Source of the DNA: Rickettsiales bacterium
GTDB lineage: Bacteria; Pseudomonadota; Alphaproteobacteria; Rickettsiales; Deianiraeaceae
Assembly: GCA_017477855.1 (NCBI GenBank)
Contig: JAFUUN010000078.1
Span: 1 to 12,740, forward strand
Direction: 5' to 3'
DNA length: 12,740 nucleotides
Below, one piece after another: positions 7,406-12,740 of the stretch. The translations under genes were made by a program, and so were the position numbers. Under the pieces are notes generated by a model. It searched no databases. It was not told where the DNA came from and saw only the letters and a list, made by a program, of their open reading frames with translations. The number at the start of each line of letters is the position of its first letter. Positions within the stretch are counted from its first letter, which is position 1.

Positions 7406-8239
7406 ATGTTGAATTTTTTTTACAGAAGCATTGGTGTCATGTATATTCTGGCTGCTGTTGCTGGATGCAAAGACAAAAATGTGAAATACAATTATCCTCA
7501 AAAAAACCAAAAAGTAATTGGTATAATTCCTGGTTATGATTTGGATACAGGAAAACCGGCTGATGAACGCAAATACTTCAACTATCACATGTTGCGCGAC
7601 AGATATATTGACGGTTTTGAGAAAACTTGCAAGGATACAACATTTGTTATAATGCCAATTCTGAAAAAAGACAGCGAAAAATTGTTCCAGTTGGTTGACG
7701 GGATAATTATTTCAGGTGGTGATGACATAAATCCAAAGTATTTTAATAAGAAAATACATGAAAAAGTAACATCAGTTGAGCCAGACAGGAGAACAAATTT
7801 CCAACTTGCTGCAATAAATTACGCAATCAAAAATGGCAAACCACTGCTTGGCATTTGCAACGGAATGCAGGGTTTGAATATTGCAATGGGCGGAGATTTG
7901 ATACAAGATATTCCTTCTGAACTTGAAAAAAGTGAAAAGCACAAAGGTGAAAATCCAATAAAAACAACACACGGAATAAAAGTTGTAAGAGATACTTGGC
8001 TTTACAATGTTGTTGGTGTTGACAACATGACTGTGAATTCAAACCACCATCAGGCAGTTGGAAAAATTGGTAAAAACCTCATTGTATCCGCCACAGCAAG
8101 CGATGGAATTGTTGAAGCAATAGAATGCACGAAGTGCAAAAAGCCAGTTATTGGCATCCAGTGGCACCCTGAATATGCAATATCAGCAAACGACAGGAAA
8201 ATTATCAAGGCAGTCTGCGATACTGTGGAAAGAGAGTAG
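7406..8239 (+). CDS. Peptidase C26 / class I glutamine-amidotransferase-like predicted lipoprotein
   Basis: The fold is that of gamma-glutamyl-gamma-aminobutyrate hydrolases (PuuD-like), which cleave gamma-glutamyl amides. The catalytic triad is visible: Cys151 in LLGICNGMQGLN, with His254 and Glu256 in GIQWHPEY. VDGIIISGGDDINPKYF (97-113) is the conserved oxyanion-side motif, and GGDLIQDI follows the nucleophile elbow. The usual Arg after the nucleophile is Asn152. Unlike the cytosolic family members, the N-terminus reads as a lipoprotein signal: one Arg at 7, a hydrophobic stretch, then the lipobox VAGC with Cys21. Starting at the second Met (residue 12) would leave too little signal, supporting the ATG at 7406. 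The product is therefore probably tethered in the periplasm, where it may act on gamma-glutamyl or peptidoglycan-derived peptides (inference). The gene stands alone, with a tandem repeat directly upstream and repeat copy B downstream. Confidence 0.85.
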   Translation: MLNFFYRSIGVMYILAAVAGCKDKNVKYNYPQKNQKVIGIIPGYDLDTGKPADERKYFNYHMLRDRYIDGFEKTCKDTTFVIMPILKKDSEKLFQLVDGIIISGGDDINPKYFNKKIHEKVTSVEPDRRTNFQLAAINYAIKNGKPLLGICNGMQGLNIAMGGDLIQDIPSELEKSEKHKGENPIKTTHGIKVVRDTWLYNVVGVDNMTVNSNHHQAVGKIGKNLIVSATASDGIVEAIECTKCKKPVIGIQWHPEYAISANDRKIIKAVCDTVERE

Positions 8240-8259
8240 TGATTTTGTTTAAAAATTAC

Positions 8260-8333
8260 GTTGCGCAGTACGGAGCGCGTTTGTGCGAGGATCAAAATAC
8301 AAACAGCAATGGCATAGCTTCGGACAGCGCAAC
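8260..8333. repeat. Palindromic intergenic element, copy B (74 bp)
   Basis: Perfect 7-base terminal inverted repeats GTTGCGC (8260-8266) and GCGCAAC (8327-8333). It shares CAAAATACAAAC (8293-8304) with copy A, and both of its ends with copy C. It fills nearly all of the gap between the convergent C26 and transporter genes. In the transporter direction the closing stem is followed by GTAATTTTT, so it may terminate that transcript. Confidence 0.75.
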
Positions 8334-8341
8334 AAAACCTG

Positions 8342-9247
8342 TTAATCATTCTGTCTCTTTCTGGAATAAATCACACTACCAACATTTGCGAATAGTATTA
8401 TTGCTGCTCCAATGACTTGATGCGACAGGACTTGCTCCTTCAAAACCAGATAGCTTAATACCATAGAGATGAATATGCGCGTAAATCTTATTGGCTGCAA
8501 CAACGAGCAGTCAGTCATTTTGTAAGCCGTATAAACAGCAAAACACTCCATCATATCAAACAGTGCAACGACAAAAGCACCTTCAAGATTTTGCAAGGAG
8601 AATTCTGCTATTTTACATCCTGACATGCCATACCCAAGCACAGAAAGCACTAATGCATTAGTAAAAACCGCATATACGACAGGTCTGCATTCGGAGTATT
8701 TTTTCTGCAATATTAATCCAAGAGGTATTACAAACGCATCGGCAAGGAGGAATAAATATCCAGCGTTGAAGCCAGCAAAACTAACCTCTTTGTATATTGT
8801 GAAAAACACACCAAACAGGCACATTGCAAGGAACAAAGCATTGACTTTGTTGAACTTTTTTTCCTTCAAAAGCACGCGGCCAAGTAGTATTATCCACAGC
8901 GGCACGAGTAGCATTATGAGTGTTCCAGTGTTAATAGGCACTGATTTTAACCCTCTGTGGAAGAGCAACATGTCAGACGAGTAAAGTCCGGCAAGCAGCA
9001 GGACAATTTTGAGATTTTTTGTGAAGTGACGCAAATATTTTAAGCAGAACGGCAAGAGCAGGACGATTTCCACAATGCGCGCCTGCGTCATAAGCTCATA
9101 CAGTTCAATGCTGAGTTTATGCTGATAGTATTTAATAAACACTCCCTGCGCGACATTTCCAACACTGTTGAAGAAGTAAATTATTGCTGCCAATGTAAAA
9201 CCTTGTTTGACTATGGCGTTTGAAAACATTTTTTTTAACAAATTCAT
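8342..9247 (-). CDS. EamA/DMT superfamily transporter, about ten spans
   Basis: A 301-residue polytopic protein with about ten hydrophobic helices in two halves, the size and pattern of drug/metabolite transporters (two EamA repeats). The first half includes LYSSDMLLFHRGLKSVPINTG and GTLIMLLVPLWIILLGRVLLKEK, the typical end of an EamA repeat where a Pro-containing helix leads into KEK. The second half ends with RFTRIFISMVLSYLVLKEQVLSHQVIGAAIILF, the matching end with LKEQ. The C-terminal tail is short and basic. The substrate cannot be read from sequence; metabolite export or S-adenosylmethionine-type uptake are both known in the superfamily. The ATG at 9247 lacks a Shine-Dalgarno sequence. 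If the CTTGACAATTA box at 9430-9440 is its promoter, the leader is over 150 bases and contains the hairpin at 9312-9331. Confidence 0.85.
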   Translation of the reverse strand: MNLLKKMFSNAIVKQGFTLAAIIYFFNSVGNVAQGVFIKYYQHKLSIELYELMTQARIVEIVLLLPFCLKYLRHFTKNLKIVLLLAGLYSSDMLLFHRGLKSVPINTGTLIMLLVPLWIILLGRVLLKEKKFNKVNALFLAMCLFGVFFTIYKEVSFAGFNAGYLFLLADAFVIPLGLILQKKYSECRPVVYAVFTNALVLSVLGYGMSGCKIAEFSLQNLEGAFVVALFDMMECFAVYTAYKMTDCSLLQPIRFTRIFISMVLSYLVLKEQVLSHQVIGAAIILFANVGSVIYSRKRQND

Positions 9248-9311
9248 AAAAATAAAACTAAAACTTTGGAAATTTAAAATTTTTGCTAAAATTTTGAAAA
9301 CCAGCGCCGTG

Positions 9312-9331
9312 GGATTTACCGCAGTAAATCC
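9312..9331. promoter_or_regulatory. Perfect 8-bp hairpin in the transporter leader region
   Basis: GGATTTAC (9312-9319) and GTAAATCC (9324-9331) flank a 4-base loop. No T-run follows on either strand, so it is not a standard intrinsic terminator. It lies 65 bases upstream of the transporter ATG on its leader strand and could be an operator or a leader RNA hairpin. Confidence 0.4.
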
Positions 9332-9352
9332 GTAATAATCGTTGTTGTAATA

Positions 9353-9487
9353 ATGTCTGTAATGCAGCTAATTCCAGAATGTGAACCAAAATTGCAAGAC
9401 ATAAACAGATCATTGTTAATAATTGAAGTTAATTGTCAAGAGGGTGTTTTTAATTTAGCTGTTATCCGTTGCACCAGCGCAACATAA
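9353..9487 (+). CDS. Possible 44-codon small ORF upstream of hisIE
   Basis: An open frame from ATG at 9353 to TAA at 9485, encoding a peptide starting MSVMQLIPECEPK and ending AVIRCTSAT. There is no Shine-Dalgarno sequence, no signal and no recognised family. It includes the third CTTGACAATTA word and its last codons are the termini-only repeat copy D, both of which argue that the region is non-coding and the frame fortuitous. It is recorded because it is the longest frame in the 277-base gap (9248-9524). A histidine-operon leader peptide is unlikely: it contains no His run. Confidence 0.2.
   Translation: MSVMQLIPECEPKLQDINRSLLIIEVNCQEGVFNLAVIRCTSAT
9430..9440 (-). promoter_or_regulatory. 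CTTGACAATTA, putative -35 region (copy 3)
   Basis: Minus-strand CCTCTTGACAATTA, TTGACA at 9439-9434, identical over 14 bases to copy 2. The nearest downstream gene is the transporter, whose ATG is 186 bases away. AACAAT, 16 bases after TTGACA, matches TATAAT at 4 of 6 positions and is a weak -10 candidate. Confidence 0.4.
9468..9483. repeat. Palindromic element remnant, copy D (16 bp, termini only)
   Basis: GTTGCACCAGCGCAAC equals the left end of copy A (GTTGCAC) joined to the right end of copy B (CAGCGCAAC), with the whole interior missing. It forms a 5-bp stem. It may be an internally deleted copy or a chance palindrome; the match to both ends favours the former. Confidence 0.4.
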
Positions 9488-9524
9488 TAATTGAAAATAA
9501 AAAATACTGCTCCATTTGTCATAT

Positions 9525-10151
9525 ATGCTCTGGAAAAACGAGGATTTCATAAGTAAAATTGACTGGAAAAAGGTTGGCGGGCTTGTCCCTGCGGTGGTGC
9601 AAGATGCCAAAACATTTGATGTCTTGATGCTTGGCTACTGCAACGAAGAGGCTGTGCGGCTCACACAGGAGACAGGAAAAATGCACTTTTTTTCACGCAC
9701 AAAGCAAAGAATTTGGATGAAGGGCGAGGAAAGCGGCCACATTTTAAGCGTGGTGAACCTCAAACTTGACTGCGACAACGACACACTTCTGGCGCTTGTG
9801 GAGCCCATTGGACCAACATGCCACACTGGAAAGAAGAGCTGTTTTGACTACCGCGCAAGCTTTTTGAGCGAGCTGGAAGAAGTCATCAACCAGCGCGTGG
9901 CCGACAATGACGCAGAAAAAAGTTATGTCGCACGGCTATTTCAGCGGGGACGCAACAAGGTGGCACAAAAAGTCGGCGAAGAGGCCACAGAGGTTGTCAT
10001 CGCCTCGCTTGCGGAGACAGACGAGCGCTTCCTTGATGAGAGCGCCGACCTGCTGTTCCACTATTTGCTCCTCCTCAAAAACAAAGGATTTGCGCTCCAA
10101 GATGTCGTGAAGGTGCTTGAAAAGAGGCACAAAGAGAAGGAGGGGAAGTGA
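9525..10151 (+). CDS. hisIE: Bifunctional phosphoribosyl-AMP cyclohydrolase / phosphoribosyl-ATP pyrophosphatase
   Basis: Catalyses steps 3 (HisI) and 2 (HisE) of histidine biosynthesis in one cytoplasmic polypeptide of 208 residues. HisI domain, about 1-110: VLMLGYCNEEAV (33-44), WMKGEESGH (64-72), DCDND (82-86) with Mg and Zn ligands D82, C83, D84 and D86, and GPTCHTGKKSCF (96-107) with C99 and C106. HisE domain, about 113-205: RGRNKVAQKVGEEATEVV (141-158) with the acidic cluster E152, E153 and E156, then DESADLLFH with E172 and D175. All expected residues are present. The ATG at 9525 is preferred to an in-frame TTG at 9516. Most alphaproteobacteria keep hisI and hisE separate, so the fusion is notable. 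GC-rich codons (32/60 at 9781-9840). It is followed by a membrane protein and then prs, whose product PRPP feeds the pathway. Confidence 0.95.
   Translation: MLWKNEDFISKIDWKKVGGLVPAVVQDAKTFDVLMLGYCNEEAVRLTQETGKMHFFSRTKQRIWMKGEESGHILSVVNLKLDCDNDTLLALVEPIGPTCHTGKKSCFDYRASFLSELEEVINQRVADNDAEKSYVARLFQRGRNKVAQKVGEEATEVVIASLAETDERFLDESADLLFHYLLLLKNKGFALQDVVKVLEKRHKEKEGK
10137..10143 (+). promoter_or_regulatory. Strong ribosome binding site inside the hisIE end
   Basis: AAGGAGG lies 12 bases before the ATG at 10156, within the last hisIE codons. It is the only near-perfect Shine-Dalgarno sequence I see before any gene in this window. It decides the start of the next gene at 10156 over an earlier in-frame ATG at 10117 inside hisIE. 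Confidence 0.6.
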
Positions 10152-10155
10152 GTTT

Positions 10156-10749
10156 ATGGACGAAGAATTTGTGTTCTGCGGAACAAACATATTTAAACAA
10201 TTATCAGATTGGCTGAGCGGTTATGATGGTCTAATGTCTTTTGTCGGATTGATTGTTGAAGGGCTTTTCTTGTTTTTTGTTTTGAAGGAATTTGCAATGA
10301 CAAGGCAAGATTTTGAGTGGACTAAAAAAGACAGACGAGAAGAAAAAACAAAAAGGGAACTTTGTTATTTTGCTATTACAGTAATAATCGCATACATAAT
10401 GAAATTAAAAGAATGTATAGAAGAGAAAGATGAAAAAGAAGTATACCGGATGTTGTCAAATGAATACATTGATGATTATTGTAAAGAAGTGTCAGACGAA
10501 TATTTTTTACCTATATCTTTTTGCAAAGAGATTATGAAAAGTGCGTTATCAAACGCATACCAAGATTCTTGGGTGCAAGATAAAAAAAAGATTGATGTTA
10601 ACGAATTTTATAATTTATTGGTTAAAACTAACAATGAATATTTGTTTGGACACGTGACTCCAAGATTCATAAACAAATGCAAAAAACATTTCAGCTCCGA
10701 TGAAGAAATTGACGAAATATACGAAAAGTTAACAAATATTAAACTATGA
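10156..10749 (+). CDS. AT-rich single-span membrane protein, function unknown
   Basis: A 197-residue protein I do not recognise. One hydrophobic span lies near residues 26-46 (LMSFVGLIVEGLFLFFVL), followed by a highly charged helix (TRQDFEWTKKDRREEKTKRE). A second moderately hydrophobic stretch comes near 70-84, then a long soluble, helical, Lys/Glu-rich C-terminal half. It sits between hisIE (stop 4 bases before its ATG) and prs (ATG/TGA overlap, ATGA at 10746-10749), so it is translated as part of that operon. Composition breaks sharply: 14/60 GC at 10381-10440 and 15/60 at 10561-10620, against 32/60 in both neighbours. Short membrane-anchored helical proteins like this occur among phage-resistance and toxin genes, but nothing here proves such a role. 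Insertion into a housekeeping operon is the main observation. Confidence 0.8.
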   Translation: MDEEFVFCGTNIFKQLSDWLSGYDGLMSFVGLIVEGLFLFFVLKEFAMTRQDFEWTKKDRREEKTKRELCYFAITVIIAYIMKLKECIEEKDEKEVYRMLSNEYIDDYCKEVSDEYFLPISFCKEIMKSALSNAYQDSWVQDKKKIDVNEFYNLLVKTNNEYLFGHVTPRFINKCKKHFSSDEEIDEIYEKLTNIKL

Positions 10750-11600
10750 AACGCTGGATCAACCTTAATTACAACGGCCAACTGCCAACAAGTTTTGATA
10801 ATTTGAAGTGCAAAATTCAGTATTTTCCGTGCGGGGAATACGAGTTTTCCATATACGAGGATGTGCGCGATGTGGAGATTTGCCTGTTTCAAACGTTCTC
10901 GGTCGGCAATTTCAACAATGAGTTGATGCTCTTGCAGATTGTCTGCGATGTCCTCAAACGCAACAGCGCCAAGGAAATTAACTACATCGCGCCGTTTTTG
11001 CCATACACGCGGCAGGACAGGACCTACAACACAACTGGCTCTTTGGGCGCTAAATTAGTGGCCGAGATTGTCAATAACTGCGGGATAAATCAAATCACGA
11101 CTTACGATTTTCACGCGCTGCAAATTGAAGGTTTTTTCAAGGGGAGCGTCCACAATTTGAGCGCCATTCCGCTGTTTTTGGAGGACATCAACCAAAAGTT
11201 CCGCATCCAAGACATCGTGGTTGTGTTCCCAGATGCAGGCGCGTGCAGCCGCTTCAAGCGCTTTTTTGAGGGCACTGAATACGAGATTGCAATCATCAAC
11301 AAGGCGCGCACGGCGGATGGCTTGAAGATGAAGGTGCTGGGCGATGTTGCGGGCAGAACGGCCATAATTTTTGACGACATGATTGACAGCGGCGGCACTA
11401 TCATTGAGGCCGCGCGGTTGCTAAAACAGCATGGCGCACGAGGGATTTTTGTCTACTCCACGCACGGAATTTTGTCTGGCAACGCCGTTGAAAAACTGCA
11501 AAATGTCGCGGACATCAACGGCATTACAATCACCAACTCATTGGAGCGTGCCACTCCGCTGAGTGAGAAGTTTAGTGTGGTGAGGTTGGGGGTTATTTGA
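10746..11600 (+). CDS. prs: Ribose-phosphate pyrophosphokinase (PRPP synthetase), divergent
   Basis: Makes PRPP from ribose-5-phosphate and ATP in the cytoplasm, for histidine, nucleotide and NAD synthesis. Motifs in order: CGEYEFSIYEDVRDVEICLFQ (29-49), PFLPYTRQDR (83-92), DFHALQIEGFF (121-131) with metal-binding H123, VVVFPDAGACSRF (158-170) with D163, INKAR (184-188) keeping the Lys and Arg of the flexible catalytic loop, and the PRPP loop DDMIDSGGT (210-218), followed by STHGILSG. At 284 residues it is shorter than the usual 310 or so, and diverges in the N-terminal subunit contact and in the D-L-H to D-F-H change. It may belong to the class II or archaeal-like side of the family. Its ATG overlaps the stop of the preceding gene. 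Its last 8 bases overlap the convergent pilin-like gene, leaving no room for a terminator between them. Confidence 0.92.
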   Translation: MKRWINLNYNGQLPTSFDNLKCKIQYFPCGEYEFSIYEDVRDVEICLFQTFSVGNFNNELMLLQIVCDVLKRNSAKEINYIAPFLPYTRQDRTYNTTGSLGAKLVAEIVNNCGINQITTYDFHALQIEGFFKGSVHNLSAIPLFLEDINQKFRIQDIVVVFPDAGACSRFKRFFEGTEYEIAIINKARTADGLKMKVLGDVAGRTAIIFDDMIDSGGTIIEAARLLKQHGARGIFVYSTHGILSGNAVEKLQNVADINGITITNSLERATPLSEKFSVVRLGVI

Positions 11601-12693
11601 CGTCTTCCATCAAATACATCAAATTGCAACCATATTTATTCTCAGTTGAGCTATGATATATTGCCTTATCAACCTCGTTTGCCTTTTTGTCATAACATGT
11701 TAACAAATGGTCATTTTCGGTAGCATTTTTTCTGTGTGCTGTTCCACTTTTTAGTGCTAAAAACTTTCCGCTTCCTGGCCTACCGTCATCTATTTTAGCA
11801 TCCAGCTCGCTTGTCATCTTCGCAGATAAAGCACCAAATTGGTTGAAGCCATCCAATGCAGCAATCCTTGCGTCTGAAGCGTTAATATCATTGTTGTTTA
11901 TTGCCTTATTTGCTTGATAATAAACCATAACAATGCTGTTGTGTAAATCTATATTTTTTCTAAAATTCATGTTATCATATTCATGCGGTAGCGTCTTATT
12001 ATAATAGATATTGCTTCCAGCCATTACATATGCTTCATAGTATTTTAAATCCATTCCATATGCTTGCATTTTGGAAAAGTTATTTCCATGGTATTGAACC
12101 CAAACTTCGTGATCAAATGTTGATTGAACGTTTTTGACCGTATTATTCAACCAGTGGCCGACTAAATAATTAGCGGTATTATTAGCGCAAAATACATTGC
12201 TTAATTGGTAATTACTTGATAATGCCTCCGGTTTTTTATCAATAAGTTTTGATGCAGCAATTTGCGACATTGTTGAATATGATTGTGAACCACTATATCC
12301 AAGGACAAGTTTGTCGCTGTGTGGCTGATCTTTGGGAAGTCCGATGCAATTGCAAAAGTTATTTCCATTATATCCAGGATACTTAACAAATTCACTGTAT
12401 TTACTACATTTTTCAACAGTTAACGACCCCGGCACCACCCTATACGTATCATAAAACTGATGAAAAGCTTTCTCATAGTAATCAAATTCAAATATTATTC
12501 TTTGGATTTTAGCTCTATCTACTATCTGTCTTCCAACTAAAAGAGATCCAACTAATAAAGATAATATAAGAAGAACAATAGATAACTCTATAAGAGTAAA
12601 AGATTTTTTAAAAAGAGATGATGAAGTTCTTAAACTACTCTCTCTCTCTCTCTCTCGCTGCGCGAGTATAGATCTATTAATAAAAAGTTTCAT
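11593..12693 (-). CDS. Type IV pilin/pseudopilin-like protein with in-gene GA repeat
   Basis: A 366-residue protein with a class III prepilin signal: FKKSFTLIELSIVLLILSLLVG, the hydrophobic N-helix starting at F32 with the essential Glu at mature position 5 (E36). Residue -1 is Ser instead of the usual Gly. The helix continues into a spine ending FHQFYDTYRVVPG, a motif seen in pseudopilin-like families of gut and intracellular alphaproteobacteria (from memory). The globular part is rich in Asn, Tyr and Ser and has six cysteines likely to form disulfides outside the cell. The pre-sequence is unusually long, 31 residues against the typical 6-8 or so, and includes RERERE encoded by a dinucleotide repeat. 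There is no in-frame start between the repeat and the pilin motif, so expression depends on repeat length. Likely role: surface fibre or secretion-system subunit. No assembly genes are visible nearby. No Shine-Dalgarno sequence precedes the ATG at 12693. Confidence 0.85.
   Translation of the reverse strand: MKLFINRSILAQRERERESSLRTSSSLFKKSFTLIELSIVLLILSLLVGSLLVGRQIVDRAKIQRIIFEFDYYEKAFHQFYDTYRVVPGSLTVEKCSKYSEFVKYPGYNGNNFCNCIGLPKDQPHSDKLVLGYSGSQSYSTMSQIAASKLIDKKPEALSSNYQLSNVFCANNTANYLVGHWLNNTVKNVQSTFDHEVWVQYHGNNFSKMQAYGMDLKYYEAYVMAGSNIYYNKTLPHEYDNMNFRKNIDLHNSIVMVYYQANKAINNNDINASDARIAALDGFNQFGALSAKMTSELDAKIDDGRPGSGKFLALKSGTAHRKNATENDHLLTCYDKKANEVDKAIYHSSTENKYGCNLMYLMEDVK
12638..12656 (-). repeat. 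Dinucleotide repeat, nine CT units (GA on coding strand)
   Basis: Uninterrupted CT x9 plus a trailing C, coding residues 13-18 (RERERE) and the first Ser of the pilin-like protein. With nine units the gene is in frame. With eight units translation ends at TAG after 18 codons; with ten it ends at TAA after 21 codons. A 5-bp hairpin with a 3-base loop (CTCGC at 12654-12658, GCGAG at 12662-12666) abuts the repeat and could promote slippage. Confidence 0.9.
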
Positions 12694-12720
12694 AAAACAA
12701 GTAAAATAAAAAACAGAAAG

Positions 12721-12726
12721 ATTATG
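12721..12726 (-). promoter_or_regulatory. Candidate -10 box of the pilin-like gene
   Basis: CATAAT on the minus strand matches TATAAT at 5 of 6 positions and ends 27 bases before the ATG at 12693. The matching -35 would fall just outside the window, so this cannot be tested here. Confidence 0.2.
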
Positions 12727-12740
12727 TTTGTAAAAAGTTA

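Noticed and set aside
8260..8333. The 74-base copy B with a 7-bp terminal stem could be a tRNA.
   Set aside because: No T-arm GTTCRA or D-arm pattern and no 5-bp anticodon stem in the right place on either strand; copies A and C have other lengths.
9312..9331. The hairpin as an intrinsic terminator.
   Set aside because: No T-run follows the stem on either strand.
9353..9487. The 44-codon frame as a histidine attenuator leader peptide.
   Set aside because: No histidine codons in a row, no terminator/antiterminator pair found before hisIE.
9936..10190. Minus-strand 84-codon frame antisense to hisIE.
   Set aside because: It lies opposite a well-conserved coding region and encodes no recognisable motif.

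Overview
The window looks like a piece of an AT-rich chromosome from a host-associated alphaproteobacterium, possibly a Rickettsiales, Holosporales or gut RF32-type lineage. This rests on a compact valyl-tRNA synthetase of the archaeal-like type known from Rickettsia, an MlaA/VacJ protein, a degenerate Nuo/Mrp-type membrane subunit, and a pilin-like protein with a TYRVVPG motif. The placement is an inference. A fused histidine gene (hisIE) argues against a strongly reduced obligate parasite. Most starts lack a visible Shine-Dalgarno sequence. Composition is strongly two-sided: 60-base samples range from about 22% to about 53% GC.

Layout. Positions 1-7210 are all minus strand. In transcription order they hold a mannose-1-phosphate guanylyltransferase (manC-like), an N-terminally short Nuo/Mrp-type membrane protein that overlaps mlaA, valS, an AT-rich two-span membrane protein of unknown function, and the start of a small lipoprotein cut by the window edge. 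A plus-strand class I glutamine-amidotransferase-like protein (peptidase C26) with a lipoprotein signal lies at 7406-8239. It converges on a minus-strand EamA/DMT transporter. After a 277-base intergenic stretch holding a 44-codon ORF come hisIE, an AT-rich single-span membrane protein and prs on the plus strand, tightly packed. A minus-strand pilin-like gene converges on prs and overlaps its end by 8 bases.

How the genes work together. prs makes PRPP, the first substrate of histidine synthesis, and HisIE catalyses the second and third steps, so the hisIE-prs cluster is metabolically coherent apart from the inserted membrane protein. MlaA is an outer-membrane lipid-asymmetry component. ManC would supply GDP-mannose for glycans.

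The most notable signals outside ordinary genes are: (1) nine CT units (GA on the coding strand) inside the pilin-like gene, upstream of its prepilin cleavage motif, where loss or gain of one unit gives an immediate stop, as expected of a phase-variation switch; (2) a family of small palindromic intergenic elements beginning GTTGC and ending GCAAC or CACAAC, in three diverged copies and one termini-only remnant, each full copy just downstream of a minus-strand gene; (3) three identical TAATTGTCAAG words (CTTGACAATTA on the minus strand) that look like strong -35 boxes; (4) two very AT-rich orphan membrane-protein genes set inside GC-richer housekeeping operons.
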